A stretch of DNA of 64,000 bases from Rhabditoides inermis (Eukaryota; Nematoda; Chromadorea; Rhabditida; Rhabditidae). Below the pieces are notes generated by a model, which saw only the letters and a program-made list of their open reading frames with translations, had not been told where the DNA came from and ran no database searches. Where the stretch lies: contig CAWZYM010000380.1 of the NCBI GenBank assembly GCA_963966185.1, positions 480,001-544,000 of the forward strand, given 5' to 3'. Positions 49,588-63,758 of this stretch are shown here, piece after piece; the stretch's first letter is position 1, and each line of letters starts with the position of its first letter. The translations under genes were made by a program, and so were the position numbers.

Positions 49588-51272
49588 CTCTTACCTCTAT
49601 ACTGATCGGGTGCGCACTCTGCCATGTATATGATCAGTACTATCTTGTATGCATTCGCCACTCCAGCCAGAAAATGACCCACAACGTACAGCTCGAATCT
49701 AAACCAAAACCTTTTTAAAGGTGTTTTCATGTGTATTTTCGAACTATTGTTAAAAAATCATATGATTCTAACACATTTGCTTTTTTTCTTTAACACAATT
49801 CTTCGCTATTTTCAAATCTGAAACTGCCTATCGCCTAACGCCCCAATATGGCAGAAAGTTGGGCATGGAGAATTAACCGCGAAAGTCTCTTTTTTTCCTC
49901 TCACACTTTAACCTGCTTATCGGCTATTATGTTGCATAGCTATGAGTGCTGTTAACAGTTTTAATAGTAGTGATAAAACTTTTTGAAATTCAGCAGCACT
50001 TGCTGTTGTGAGCGTTTCGCGGTGTTATGACCATTTTATCACCTTACACTTGTCTATTTTGGCGCAGGCTGCAAAGTATATTTGCACTAGTCTTGCAGAC
50101 TGCTCCTAGACGTTTATACAGGGCACGTGAATGAAAACAATTATGTTAGGCACAGCTCATCTCATTACTTGTACCCGTCTTTTCTCGCAATGTCAATAAT
50201 CAATATTTCAATCTAACCATGTCACCTAATCAATAAAGCGTATGAGAGAGAACATAGACGGGATGAATTTGGATCACAGGATTTCGACTTCTGTCATCTG
50301 ACCTTTTGAATTGAGCCACCAATCCTATCGCGAAATCTCACCGATTCAGCATCTTAGCACCAATCATCAGCATAGAGACTGCGATGCCGAGACAGGCTCT
50401 GAAGTAAACAAGTGAACAAACGATGAGAAACTCAAAAAAAGAGGAGAGAGTAGTTCATAGAGAGTGAACAGAATCGCTAAACGTAATGCGTCAGGAGTCA
50501 GGAGCATCGAATGTTGACGATCACAACACAATAGCACACTACTCATGTGTACCTTACACACAACTGATATGACAATAATTATAGTTATCATGTGTTTTAT
50601 TGTATAGTATAGCTCACCTCAGCGTGACGGCGGTCTGTCTGCGTCCGAACCTCTCCATACAGTATCCCACGGTGAGGAATCCCACGAGAATTCCAACAAA
50701 GAGGAGCGAGGCAGTCGCAGCGAAGATCGACTCGAATCTGCAATCGCGATCGATAGAGATTGCTAGCGGTCATATATCTATTTATTCCCGAAATGCCTCG
50801 AGAAATGTCTCCCAATTCGCCTTACAACATCATCGAACTTTTTTAAAAGTGTTGTTGCACTTATCATCAGTAGGAAGAACGTGAAGCGTGAAAAGCAGAT
50901 GCTCACTCATCGTCGGTGCGAGGTCCCCAGTTGGCGATGAGTGACTGGTTGAAGAACTGCCGGAGGGAAGGGCCCAGCATGTTCAGAAGGATGCAGTTCA
51001 TGTCGCCGAATGTGGCTGAAGAAAGCAACCTCTCTTTCTCATTCGCTCTATCTCTCTCTAATTCTCTCTCCCTTCTTTACCACTCGTTTGCTCGTTTGTT
51101 CTCAGACTATCTCATGATGTTTTGAGTTGAAAAATAAAAAAAATTGTCTTTCAGAAAATCACTGCACGTAGTATTAGTGATTCACACACATCGCAAAGCG
51201 ATTCCTAAACTCACAGAGTGTGGAATGCACGAATGTGACAATGGCGAGTCGTCTTGGAACCCCGCCGAACAT
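45540..51272 (-). CDS. GLUT/SLC2-like major facilitator sugar transporter, 501 aa
   Basis: Seventeen exons sum to 1506 nt: 51215-51272, 50907-51015, 50618-50737, 50342-50398, 49595-49698, 49376-49450, 49056-49171, 48795-48858, 48567-48654, 47618-47732, 47273-47351, 47051-47142, 46802-46849, 46604-46690, 45861-45951, 45731-45801, 45540-45671. Family motifs in order: GYCMERFGRR after TM2, YMAECAPDQYRG after TM4, VLGTADLWPVLPAFSG in TM6, FPQSPKQLY (PESPR position), a central charged loop, ECSGRRPLF after TM8, TSELCPHNTR after TM10, and LPETQG at the C-terminus. This is the class GLUT layout. Departures: the TM7 QLSGIN block reads VLSAIN and the TM10 PIPWF block reads LAPIM, so substrate use may differ from glucose. 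The acceptor of exon 45861-45951 lies in a MITE target duplication. Confidence 0.85.
45958..46509 (+). mobile_element. Mutator-like MITE copy 2, on a splice acceptor
   Basis: 552 bp, termini TAGGGACCACAA and TTGTGGTTCCTA, with a perfect 9-bp target duplication GAACTGAAA (45949-45957 and 46510-46518). On the transporter strand the duplication reads TTTCAGTTC, that is the splice acceptor TTTCAG plus the first exon bases. Confidence 0.9.
47889..48438. repeat. (GTGA)n tetranucleotide array, about 550 bp
   Basis: About 137 perfect GTGA units, then GAGAGAGG-type sequence and a (GA)n run to about 48560. It lies in the transporter intron between exons 47618-47732 and 48567-48654. The minus-strand open frame reading LTHS repeats is an artefact of the 4-bp period. 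Confidence 0.95.
49486..49584. repeat. (CT)n/(C)n intronic microsatellite
   Basis: CTCTCTCT, then a poly-C run (about 49495-49507), then an uninterrupted (CT)n to 49584, immediately before exon 49595-49698 of the transporter. Similar (CT)n/(GA)n blocks occur in most introns of the window (6729-6766, 7387-7430, 8347-8430, 23000-23067, 28278-28320, 30970-31130, 31889-31960, 43410-43452, 56077-56110). Confidence 0.85.
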
Positions 51273-53770
<2,498 letters not shown>

Positions 53771-54643
53771 GTAGCGGACAGACTCAAATCCTAGGGTCAG
53801 AAACAGCCTCAGATTTGTATCTGAGTGTCAGAAACAGGTTCAGATTTTGGGTCATATTTGCCTCAGATTTCGCCTCAGATTGTTTCACCAGCCTCAGAAA
53901 TAGGGTCAGATTGTTGCTTTCCGCCGAAAGAGGCCAAATCTCGATTTGTCCCACTGCGAAATTGGGGACATGGTAACGGGCATTTTGCCAGTCAGCACAC
54001 CGTCCAGGTTCAGAAAAGCGCGCCAAGGATGGGCGGCACAGAAAGCAGCCATACCCTCAGATTCGCTGCGAGACCAATCTCAAATTCGCCACCTTTTGGC
54101 GGCAAGCAACAATCTGACCCTTTTTCTGAGGCTGGGGAGACACAATTGAGTTCTGTAAAGCGGAAGACAAACTCAAATCTAGGCCTAGATTTTGCCTCAG
54201 AAACACCTCAGATTTGTATCTGAGGGTCGGAAAGTGGGTCAGATTTTGCTTCAGATTTTGCCTCAGATTGTCTCCCCAGCCTCAGAAAAAGGGTCAGATT
54301 GTTGCTTGCCGCCAAAAGGTGGCGAATTTGAGATTGGTCTCGCAGCGAATCTGAGGGTATGGCTGCTTTCTGGGCCGCTCATCCTTGACGCGCTTTTCTG
54401 AACCTGGACGGTGTGCTGACTGGCAAAATGCTCGTTACCATGTCCAATTTCGCAGTGGGACAAATCGAGATTTGGCCTCTTTCGGCGCGAAGCAACAATC
54501 TGACCCTATTTCTGAGGCTGGTGAAACAATCTGAGGCAAAATCTGAGGCAAATATGACCCAAAATCTGAACCTGTTTCTGACACTCAGATACAAATCTGA
54601 GGCTGTTTCTGACCCTAGGTTTTGAGTCTGTCCGCTACTTAAT
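53771..54643. mobile_element. large foldback element, ~365-bp arms
   Basis: The left arm (about 53771-54135) and right arm (about 54276-54643) are near-perfect inverted copies: AAGTAGCGGACAGACTCAAA at the left end and its complement at the right. The arms are rich in a repeated CTCAGATT / GTCAGAAACAG vocabulary. The ~140-bp loop carries a further inverted stretch of the same words. No transposase frame; no certain target duplication. Transcribed, it would form a hairpin of several hundred base pairs. Confidence 0.85.
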
Positions 54644-55865
54644 GGAATGCAATGAAATGTCAGCTCCCACTCGCGACCGCTACCCTCTCTCGCTCACAGA
54701 CATTTCCCGCCAAAAATTGCTCAGAACGAAAAAAAATATCGTCCACCCGAGTGACATATTCCTCGGAGTTCTTCTTTAATAAGTGTTAGATCACTCACCT
54801 TAATTAAATCAGACAGCAACTTTTTCTTGTTGTTTTATTCATGTTTTAAAACGCAAATAGTACACGATTATGCGCGTGTTGTAGTCAAATATAGATCACG
54901 AATATCCATCATATGTAGCTGTTGTGTATGATATCTAACAAACACATGAAGACACCGAACTTGCTGAAAGAAAGTATGTTTCAGTATATAAGCAGGAAGA
55001 GAAACTCACTCATAGTATGGGCGCATCTGGTGCCATTGATTCAGTGTGATCTGGTGTTAATATGCTGCAAGAGGATATGTATACGTGAATACTGCCAAAT
55101 ATTAATTAGAATAAAATTACGAACCTATCTTTTTTCAAATCATAGTTGAATTCATACTGCGATATCAGTGGAAAACATCGATTGAAGTATGCAATACGTT
55201 CTTAAGATACATGAAGACGAAATATGCGTGAGTTGTGGTCAAATAGGGACCACACACATTACGAATCATGGAGAACATGAGATGATTGGCAATCGCGCCT
55301 ACCTTGCAATGCAAACACTTTCTGCGGGGTCAGCCAATCAATAATTGCGATGAGGAGCGAGAGATGTCGAGTGGCAGGAGAGAGCGCTGCTGGCTGTAGC
55401 GAACCACAGTGATTTGTTGCACTCACTTCTGGCAAAGTATGTGTATTATTCCGAACGCATTCATTTGTAATTTAGAATTTGTTTACCGCACGCTCATGTT
55501 CCCGTAGTGCCTTTCACACAGTGGTAATCGTTTGTACAATGTCTCTATATCCGAAGTGCAATATGTAGTTCATTGACGATTTGAGATGTCGTCAGTACAA
55601 CACGATATGAATTTAGAGCTAAGTGAGCATTCCTGACAGAAACATAAAACTACAAGAGCCAGTCGGTGTATCCACTCATTACCTATTCGCGAACTCGAAA
55701 CACTCCATTTTTCTAAATTTTTGGGTAACGCGATAACGGATAAGCATTTTTCTTTTCCGTCAATCATCAATTATCGCACAAATACACTTTCAATCTTGCA
55801 TTTATTTTTAAACAAATTGTAATTTGTATATGAAACTAAATATGAGATTTCAGATTTGATTCATA
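54644..55865. other. intergenic, 1.2 kb
   Basis: AT-rich. Two short related pieces, GTTGTAGTCAAATATAGATCACGAAT (about 54877) and GTTGTGGTCAAATAGGGACCACAC (about 55233), look like remnants of one repeat. The 300 bases before 55866 probably include the promoter of the RING gene. Confidence 0.4.
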
Positions 55866-56077
55866 ATGAGTACTGTTGCCGGTTTCGAGTTGATACGATC
55901 AACGTCGTCCGAGGAAGAAACGGAGGTGCGCGTAGAAAATTTAAGAACAAAACAAAAATATTTTAGCCCTTTTTTTCTCAACTAGATGACGATATTTTCA
56001 TCTGCACCATTTGTATGGACACTCTTTACCGACCGAAGATGTGAGTGATGACAAATAGGGTCCGACAAAATTGTCGC

Positions 56078-56114
<37 letters not shown>

Positions 56115-57114
56115 AGAGAGTGAGAGTGAGAGATATTCCCTTTTCAGTCTCCTCCCCTGTCTCCATCGCTTCTGTACTGGCTGCATATCTGAATGGCTAG
56201 ATGTACATGAGGGCTGTCCAATGGTGAGTTTAATTTTTTCGATTTTTTCATAGTTACCTACATTATAGTGTCGCGTCATTCCCACCGAGGCAGCGACAGA
56301 TCGCAGCTTCGACATGCTTTTGCTGTATTATGAGCAGATGAAACCACGTAGGATTAACTATAGAAATAAATAATGAGTGAATTCGTTAGGACCTAATTGA
56401 TTGTTGTACAGTCAAGACACTTGTTCTGGATAAATGATTAATGATTGATCAAAAAAATGAAACAGATAAGAGAAATAGCACAAAAATAATTTATGAAAGA
56501 ACTGAACATGTGTTTTTTCTTCAGAAAGGGTCCGCTCTGAGCCAATGAAAGTCGAACTGGATGTGAAAGAAGCGCTCTTTCACCCGATCAGATTAGCGTA
56601 CGTTTCTTATTTCACAAAATGTACTTTTGAATTCAGATTTATAGTTGCCCCGAAAACAACGTCTCTGAACTCTGCTCTGAACTCTCACGAGTGTCGGACG
56701 AACTGAGAGCCTCACGACGCGCACGCGAGAGGGAACACGCGCAACTTGAGCGCGCCCTCGCGGAAAGGGACGCGGAAAGAGAGGCGCGAGAAAGGGCGGA
56801 GCGGCAGTTGGCAAAAGAGAAAGAAGACGTGGAACAGTGTCAAGCAAACTACTTCAAGAAGCTCAATGATTATGTGCAGAAGGTGAGTGGAGCCAGCAAT
56901 TGTCTGATTGGTTTTCCTGTTTGAGTTGGAGCACGCGCAGAAGCGGTCTTCGTCTACAGTACTCGTCTGTCAGCTGTGTCTCGTCTTCGCCGCCGCTTGG
57001 CTCATCCACGCATTCCAGCCCGCCCTCTCCCCCACTTCCTGGCTACACAAAGCTCTCATCTTATCCGCTATTCTACTTCTATTAACCATTGCTTGTAAAC
57101 ATTGGTCATTGTAA
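55866..57114 (+). CDS. membrane-anchored RING-type E3 ubiquitin ligase, 262 aa
   Basis: Exons 55866-55925, 55967-56040, 56148-56223, 56269-56347, 56525-56597, 56645-56882, 56926-57114 sum to 789 nt. After an acidic N-terminus (SSEEETE), a RING finger begins at about residue 30: CTIC, then CLHRFCTGC, then CPMC, the C3HC4 pattern. A middle segment is followed by a Glu/Arg-rich coiled coil (RAREREHAQLERALAERDAE). The C-terminus holds two closely spaced hydrophobic helices (STVLVCQLCLVFAAAWLIHA and ALILSAILLLLTIAC), a membrane hairpin that would leave the RING in the cytosol. Likely an ER or endomembrane ligase; substrate unknown. Exon 2 uses the TTTTAG|CCC acceptor because the nearer CTAG breaks frame. 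Confidence 0.8.
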
Positions 57115-58213
57115 ACATAACACTTGTTCACGATCTATCAGTGGTTGTCAAAGTGAACTAACCATATTTCTGTGTAATTAGAAAAATCATTTACATACAT
57201 TGTTTATGATATAGTGATCGTACGAAGTTGTTGATAACAGTTGAACACATATGTAGTATAGTGATAAAAGTATAAAGGGATTGTAAATTTGAAATACAGA
57301 GCGAATAACTGAACCAGAATGTTGTTCTTTTCGTTTCAATAACGTGATTAGTATTTGTCTAGGCGGTCACTGCAGGAACGAAATAGCATTATGTATATCT
57401 CCAAACCCTAACTTTACTCATAAATAAAATACATAAATACATAAATTGTCTTTATATATGCGTGAATTACATTTAAAAAAGATACTACTCATGAATCGAC
57501 TGGTGCTGGATTGGTTACGCGGTGGTGTGTCCATTCCGAGTCAACGTCCCATTAGTATCACCCTGAAAATATCTCTCTCTCTCCCCCCTCCCTCTCTCAC
57601 ACGCTCTGATATGTTCCCCCCCCCCCTCTCTACATACCGCCAACTCCTCCTAGTCATCGGTTTAGTATTTTCGCTCCGGGAGTTTCGATGGGATCGTTTG
57701 CTGCACACTGCTGAAATGAAGTGGGTGATTGTTACCCATAACCATTTAAACCCCACCTCACACCTTGCAGTGTACACCACTGTTTCGACGTAGAGCCATG
57801 GGGAAATGCACGACTTGACTGTTGAGATAGCTCATGGACACGGTATCTATAAACTACGAGCGGAACGATTCGTGTGAGACTAACGATTCGTGTGAGACTT
57901 AGATCATATGTGAGAGAAAGGGAGAAAGAGAGACATAGAGAAAGAGAGAGAGAGAGAAAAAACAAAATATTGGGACAGGACAAGGAAATTAAAGAGTGTA
58001 AGAAAGGGAAGTATTAAAGAAAACATGACGAACCTTTGAATTTATATAAAATTCCATATATGAAAACAGATGCTGGTTTAGGCAGCAAAAAATATAGGAA
58101 CGGCGAAGTTGAGTGAGATCACAAATCACAACACACGAACTGAAAGAAAAAGTGGCTAGCTGTTTTTTCACCTAATTTCGCGTTTGACCAATCTTGAATC
58201 TGGGATGCTCGTT
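57115..58213. other. 1.1 kb, no firm gene
   Basis: AT-rich start, then a region (57480-57850) with exon-like fragments on both strands, for example plus LREFRWDRLLHTAEM before GTGGGT and minus CSKRSHRNSRSENTK. Neither chain of exons joins convincingly to a start. A (GA)n run lies at 57915-57955. Confidence 0.3.
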
Positions 58214-58308
58214 ATATAGTCATATCATGTGTTTGATCGAGATATTATGAAAGCGAAACCCGTATTCTCAGAGATTTTCGAACTAGTAAGTAAATGTTCT
58301 GTCGCGAT

Positions 58309-58367
<59 letters not shown>

Positions 58368-58495
58368 TATGTTTTCCTCTACATACCTCATATCAATGTG
58401 ATATTCCCTTTCCGGAGATTCGTTCGGATTTCCTCGATAACCTGCATCTGCACACTTATATTGAAGTGTTTATTTCCACGGCAAGGGAGAAGTGA
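58214..58495 (+). pseudogene. possible 3' end of a plus-strand gene
   Basis: Two coding-like pieces join in phase 0: about 58221-58286 (ending FSEIFEL before GTAAGT) and 58420-58495 (starting after CCGGAG, reading IRSDFLDNLHLHTYIEVFI and ending TGA). The intron between holds (CT)n(GT)n. Upstream exons could not be connected, so it may be a fragment, a short gene or chance. Confidence 0.35.
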
Positions 58496-59226
58496 TAACG
58501 ATAAAAGGCAAGCATGAAAAAATATGTGGATAAACAAGGCTAACCCTAGGCTGACCAGTGCAAGTGGTCAGCTACTTATTGGGGGGCCCTCACGTTACTT
58601 ACATAAAAAACGTACAAAAATGATAGGTTAATAACATCAACATCAACATATTACACGACAAAGATAAAATAAGTCTACAAAAAGTAGGGGAGTTGACCAA
58701 ACATTAATACGTCACAATTCGACAATAGTTTTCTCGGAAATTTTCATCGGAAATTGAATATACGTTGTCAAGATTGAACGGAAGGTTGTTCCACGGTTTA
58801 ACTACACGATTAAAAAAACTTTTCATCTTTATACTTATTTCTAGGAATCGCAATTTGTTTTTCGTGAGATCTAGTGTTGTATCTCGAGTGATGAATGGCT
58901 GGAATATGGTTTTGATCTAAATGTAATCGGTTTGTAAGGATTTTGTACAAGGTTACTAAATCGTTATGTTGCCTACGTTCATATAATGACTGCAAACCCA
59001 TGAGTGCAAGACGATCTGGATATGATGGTATAGGTAAAGATGGATTACATCTTTTGAAAACCTCCTTTGTGAAATACCGCAATGGTGTCTCTAAGCGTTT
59101 TGTCAGACTGCTATTACTTGGCTGATTAAATATTTCTGTACTGTATTCAAGACAAGGGCGAATATAAGTCTTGAATAATTTCACATATAATGATGTGTCT
59201 GTACTGGAAAATGCACGCAAGATGTG

Positions 59227-59752
59227 ATTCTCTTCTGAAAAGTACAAGCGTAAAGTAGATCTGTTTGGGTTAATCTCAATTCAACAAAAGCACATGCATA
59301 AAACTATTATTTCGACACTAAACAATAAACACAAACCTGCTCTCTCAAACGATATGTAGAAACGTATACTTTATCGATAATTTATTAATAGGGGCTATAC
59401 AATATATTTTCTTATTTCTTATGAAAGCATTGTGAAAATCAATAAACAGCTATGGAACAATCGTTAAATTTACAATGTTGTTTTCATTATTATTGAATGT
59501 ATACAAATACAATAGCTTTTTCATAGATGACTCATTTAATAAACGGGTTAATAGAATGTGAGTGATAGAATGTGTGTGTGCAATAGTATATTCATATTGG
59601 CATTTGATTGTCAATGTTTTTATGATCGTTCTGAAAGAACAGGTTTGTGTTTATTGTTTAGTGTAGAAATAATAGTTTTATGCATGTGCTTTTGTTGAAT
59701 TGAGATTAACCCAAACAGATCTACTTAACGCTTGTACTTTTCAGAAGAGAAT
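59227..59752. repeat. inverted repeat, ~112-bp arms partly made of LINE coding sequence
   Basis: 59227-59338 and 59640-59752 are inverted copies. The outer ~40 bases of each arm are the LINE's LYFSEEN-coding sequence; the inner parts (AATAAACACAAACCTG and complement) are not obviously coding. The loop is AT-rich. Confidence 0.75.
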
Positions 59753-60139
59753 GAATGTCCTTTTGTTGAATTTCGAAGAAATTTTCTTTTTTTTTCAAAA
59801 TGTATTTTAAACCACAAATACAACAACAACAAAACAACGCGCGTGAACGACGACGCAAATCACAAACAGTGAGCACATTATCGCGCTCTCCCGCACACAT
59901 TCCGCATCACGAACCAATGAGCGCGCGGGGGCGGGGCTAGTGAGCGGGCCTTTCAGCGAATCAGCGAACAGCAGCACAACTGACAGACGTGCAGACCTAA
60001 CCAGCGAACATATTTTTGGGTATTAAACTATTGTTTCATGTTTTATTTTTGTTTATAGTTGTTCAACGGACGATTTAGAAACAAGATCTTGATATAACTC
60101 TGAAACAATTATTATTTTAATGATTTACAAGCGATTTTG

Positions 60140-60215
60140 GCGGCCCTCTGGGCCGAGCGGTTCTGCGCGCCGCTGGATAGGACCCAAACGATCGGCGCTT
60201 CGCGCCGATCCTAAT
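60140..60215 (+). mobile_element. tRNA-like SINE remnant
   Basis: GGGCCGAGCGGTT is an A-box-like sequence as in class II tRNAs, followed by a short inverted repeat GATCGGCGC...GCGCCGATC. No B box in the expected position, so at most a SINE head. It borders the resumption of the LINE. Confidence 0.35.
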
Positions 60216-60992
60216 TGACTTTAGCAGTAGTGGATTTCGTTATGGTTTCAATGTGACCTGAGAATTTGAGATCAGAATCAATGTTGATTCCCAAGTCTCG
60301 AACTGTGGAAACGTTTTCTATTAGCTGACCTTTGATACTGTTATGTCTGGGAGTATTTTTATTTCTTATACTTATAGCTTGAAGTTTATTTTCAGCTAGT
60401 GGGAGTTGCCATTTATGAGACCACTCAGCCACGTTATTTATTGTTTTTTGAAGAGAGTTCTGATCACTAGAGTATGCTTTCAAATCATCTGCAAACATGT
60501 TGCAACTGGTGCCTTCCTCCATACACTTTACTATGTCGTCAATGAAAATCAGAAAGGGAAGAGGCCCAAGGACTGATCCTTGTGGAACTCCACTAGTTAC
60601 ATCAAAAGGGCTAGAGAGGGATTCGTTTATGCGTACGTAGGCCACTCTGTTAGATAGGAATGCCCGAATCCAGTTATAAACTGGACTATTCTGCACAATT
60701 CCGAATTTGTCCAACTTGTAAAGGAGTTTAGTATGGCTTACTTTATCCAAAGCTTTTTGAAAATCGAAGTAAATGCAATCTATGGTGGATTTTTGGGCTA
60801 AATGAGCTTGCCAATCCGCTCAGCTATTGAACTTTGAAATAGACGTGTAATGTTCGCTAAAAATCACGCGCGCCCCGTCTTCTACGTCTTTATCTCGCAA
60901 CGCTTTCGGCATAAATGTAGTATACTTAGTGGTTAGTAGTCCTCGTTGTGGCCGTGGTGACACACAGAGAGCCTTCCTCCTCTCTGAGCGCA

Positions 60993-61627
60993 TTAAAGTC
61001 ACAGGGGCGTTTAGCGCTACCAAGGTTGATCGAAATTCACTTAGGGACCTTAGGGAGGTTCTAAGATGCATTTTGTGCGAAACTTTACCCACCCCTACCC
61101 TTTTCGTCTAATTCTCTTCAGCGCCCCGTACTCTCTTGGCTCTTGGGCAAAGTTTCAGGCGTGGGTAAAGTATGGTCAAAGTTTGGGCTCAGTTTCAAAA
61201 CGAGACCCCCAGTTCAGCAGCGAGAAACTTAGGGCAAAATGGAAACTTCACCCTTCTTTGACCCATAACTTGGGTCAAATTTCATCTTAGAACCTCCCTT
61301 ATGAGAACTTGGCAAAACTGGTTGCACGTAGCGGGAATCGAAACGGGGTAGCTTGGTTCGTGAACCGTGAGCGTTTCCCCAACACTACAATGACATGTGC
61401 TGTGAATATCATATCGACGAGATGCGCACAAGCACAACGCTCAATTTTCGGATAAGCGTTTTGGCGCGAAGTTCGAACTCCCTTCACCAAGCTTCGCACG
61501 TGCACATGTTGGTAAGCGAGGAGGTAACGCGGAAATGCCGTTTTTTCGCGTTTTCTTTTATTGTTTCGTGTTTTCCTGAGTCAAGCAATGAAATCAAGTC
61601 AAAAACTAAGCGCCACTGTGCCTTTAA
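60993..61627 (+). mobile_element. TTAA-flanked element D with tRNA-like module
   Basis: Begins TTAAAGTCACAGGGGCG and ends CGCCACTGTGCCTTTAA, imperfect inverted termini of the same type as elements A and C. On the minus strand it contains a B-box-like GTTTCGATTCC (about 61333-61343). 635 bp, larger than A and C. No coding capacity. Confidence 0.6.
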
Positions 61628-61818
61628 GCAAGAGGATCCAGAGCAGACTGGAACAACAGGAAATGTGACTGGTTGTAGAATTGGTTGTGGAAAGTTGAGT
61701 GAGTCCAACAATCATCAACATGTTTGGATAATAATCACTTAATTTATTCCAGAATTGACACGAGTAGTCCCTATTGTTTGTTGTTTGGCGGTGTTGGTCC
61801 TCTAGTCGAGTGGTCCGC

Positions 61819-62560
61819 TTACTGGGGAGCGGGAGAGGCGGGGGCGGGAGCAGCGTTGCCCATGTACAAGTCAATACGGTGCACCAGAGGGTCCACGAAA
61901 GAGACGTACAGCTTCTGAGCGCCCAGAGTCTGCGGAAGGTAGAGGTACAGCAGGAAGATGGACTGAAAGCAACAACGTCAATATAATCAATCGATAATCA
62001 ATCGATAATCAATCGATAATCACTCAAGAACCACCTTGAGGAGGTAGTAGAAGGGGAACCAGCTCATGATTCCCTCGGCGAAGAAGTCCATGCAAGCGAA
62101 CACTCCAAACACAGTCCAGTACGTCAGCCACTGAGTATCGTCGTCCTTGCGGTCAGTGCGGATAGCCTGCAAGGATACGGTACATGATAATACGATTATA
62201 AGGTACGGTAAACTACAGTACCTTGACGGAAGCATAGGCGGGGTAGGCGAATCCGATCATGTTACAGAGGAGCTGGGCAGCCGATCCGAGAATGAGGTAG
62301 AGAGCGACGATGGCTCCGCCCACAGAAGCCATCTGCTCCCTCTTCACTCCAGTCTGCTTCTCCACCTCTCCGAGCTTCGCATCCACCAACGGACCATGCG
62401 ACGCGTACAGGTACATCAGAGCGCCCGCCTATATGGTACGGTAATCACGGGGTGGGTACGGTAGGTACAGTACCTTGATGCCGTCGATTGCGGAGGAGGA
62501 GGAGGAGGGGGCGGCCTCCTGTTGCTGGGAAGGCGACTGGGCGGTAACGAATGAAGCCAT
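61819..62560 (-). CDS. REEP5/TB2/DP1/HVA22-family ER-shaping protein, 189 aa
   Basis: Four exons (62474-62560, 62222-62428, 62035-62166, 61819-61962) total 570 nt, giving 189 residues, the same length as human REEP5. A Ser/Gln-rich N-terminus precedes the TB2/DP1 domain: YLILGSAAQLLCNMIGFAYP, AYASVKAI, DTQWLTYWTVFGVF, EGIMSWFPFYYLLK, IFLLYLYLPQTLGAQKLY, then a Pro/Ala-rich tail. The family forms hairpins in the ER membrane and stabilises tubule curvature. Short introns are rich in TACGGTA words and, in one, four tandem ATCGATAATCA-like units. Start is the first in-frame ATG after a short leader. Confidence 0.93.
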
Positions 62561-62879
62561 TGTAGGGAGGACGAGTAGAGAAGGAGTGGCTACCCAGTCC
62601 GATCGAACCCCTTTTGTACCACCCAGCACCCATGCAAAGTGAAACGATAATGGGACAATCATTTGCGTTACTAATTTATGATAATTAAGATGCAAATATG
62701 CGAGCCTTAACGGAGTGCACGTGCGGCGTGCGCATAAATGCTGGGTTCTCTGAGAGTTCTTGAATGAAACGGGATGTTCTTTTGTAAATGGCCTTTTTCA
62801 GTACGATGGTGTTGTTAAATTACGTTAAAATATTTTATTATCAAAGTACATATTGAAAGGATGGCATGTGAAAGTCATA

Positions 62880-63531
62880 TCAGTGTCCATATCCATAGGA
62901 AGGCTGTCCGTAGTAGGAAGTCTTGGGCTCGTATCCATAGTTGGGCTGGTAGAAAGGCTGGTAGGCAGAGTAGGCGGGGGCGGGACCATAGTAGGCGGGA
63001 CCAGACTGGCTACCGTAGCCATAGCCAGCTCCGTACTCCTAGATTAATGTTTTGAGCAAGAAAAACGTTTGACGAGATTGACTAATTTGTGATTTGTTCT
63101 AGAGTACCATACCTTCCCCGCTCCGTATCCCTTGTTGTAACCTCCCTGATAGTCGCTCTTCTTTCCGTGGTCGTAGCTACCGTAATCTCCGTGCTTCTCA
63201 CTACCGTATTCACTGCCCTTGGACGAACCGTACCTATAAACGCAAAGCAATTCAGTCTGTACGGTTGTGATATGTGATATCTCCAGAAAACAACTGACTT
63301 GGTTTCATGCGAGTAGTTGTCTCCGTGTTTCTTTCCGAATCCATTACCATACCCGCTACCGTATCCATAATCACCGTATCCACCCAGTTGACCGTAGCCA
63401 TAACCACCACCGTAAAGATCTGAAAAGGATATGGTACTGGTACTGGGTTACTGTGAATGAAAAAGTAAGTTACTGTACTCACTGGCTGCGACGGTAGCGA
63501 GAAGAGCAGAGGAGAAGAGGAGGGTACGCAT
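62880..63531 (-). CDS. secreted Gly/Tyr-rich protein, 149 aa
   Basis: Exons 63483-63531, 63299-63419, 63113-63233, 62880-63038 sum to 450 nt. A short signal peptide (MRTLLFSSALLATVAA) is followed by a low-complexity Gly/Tyr-rich body: GGYGYG, DYGYGSGYGNG, then a more basic middle (KKHGDNYSHETK, DHGKKSD) and a Pro/Tyr-rich end (YYGPAPAYSAYQPFYQP) closing in SYGYGH. Such proteins occur as extracellular structural or antimicrobial-like secretions in nematodes and arthropods; no specific function can be assigned. One donor is GTCAGT. Confidence 0.8.
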
Positions 63532-63608
63532 TGTGGAATGAGGTGCGAGAGAAGGGGGAGAGGAGGATATTTATAGGTGGCAGAGAGTGAGAATCGAGAA
63601 TCGAGAAT

Positions 63609-63624
63609 AGAGAGAGAGAGAGAA

Positions 63625-63659
<35 letters not shown>

Positions 63660-63662
63660 GAA

Positions 63663-63704
<42 letters not shown>

Positions 63705-63709
63705 AAAGC

Positions 63710-63757
<48 letters not shown>

Positions 63758-63758
63758 C
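63609..63758. repeat. (GA)n / (GAAA)n compound microsatellite
   Basis: (GA)n, (AAAG)n, then two (GA)n blocks just upstream of the Gly/Tyr-rich gene. Frames across it yield Arg/Glu or Leu/Ser low complexity and are not genes. Confidence 0.9.

Larger units (their letters stand above)
58600..60825 (-). mobile_element. LINE reverse transcriptase split by a ~0.95-kb insertion
   Basis: The right part (60211-60825) carries [28 protein letters not shown], catalytic NMFADDLKAYS and RDLGINIDSDLKF, stopping after TTAKVN. The left part (58690-59270) resumes with RSTLRLYFSEENHILRAF, YIRPCLEYSTEIF and the tail VVKPWNNLPF (one frameshift at a poly-A run). The block between is foreign and includes an inverted copy of the LINE's own sequence. 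Truncated at its 5' end near 60825. Confidence 0.75.

Noticed and set aside
57541..57983. Minus-strand three-exon mini-gene ending VILMGR
   Set aside because: The splices are in phase, but there is no start codon or recognisable protein, and competing plus-strand exons look equally good.
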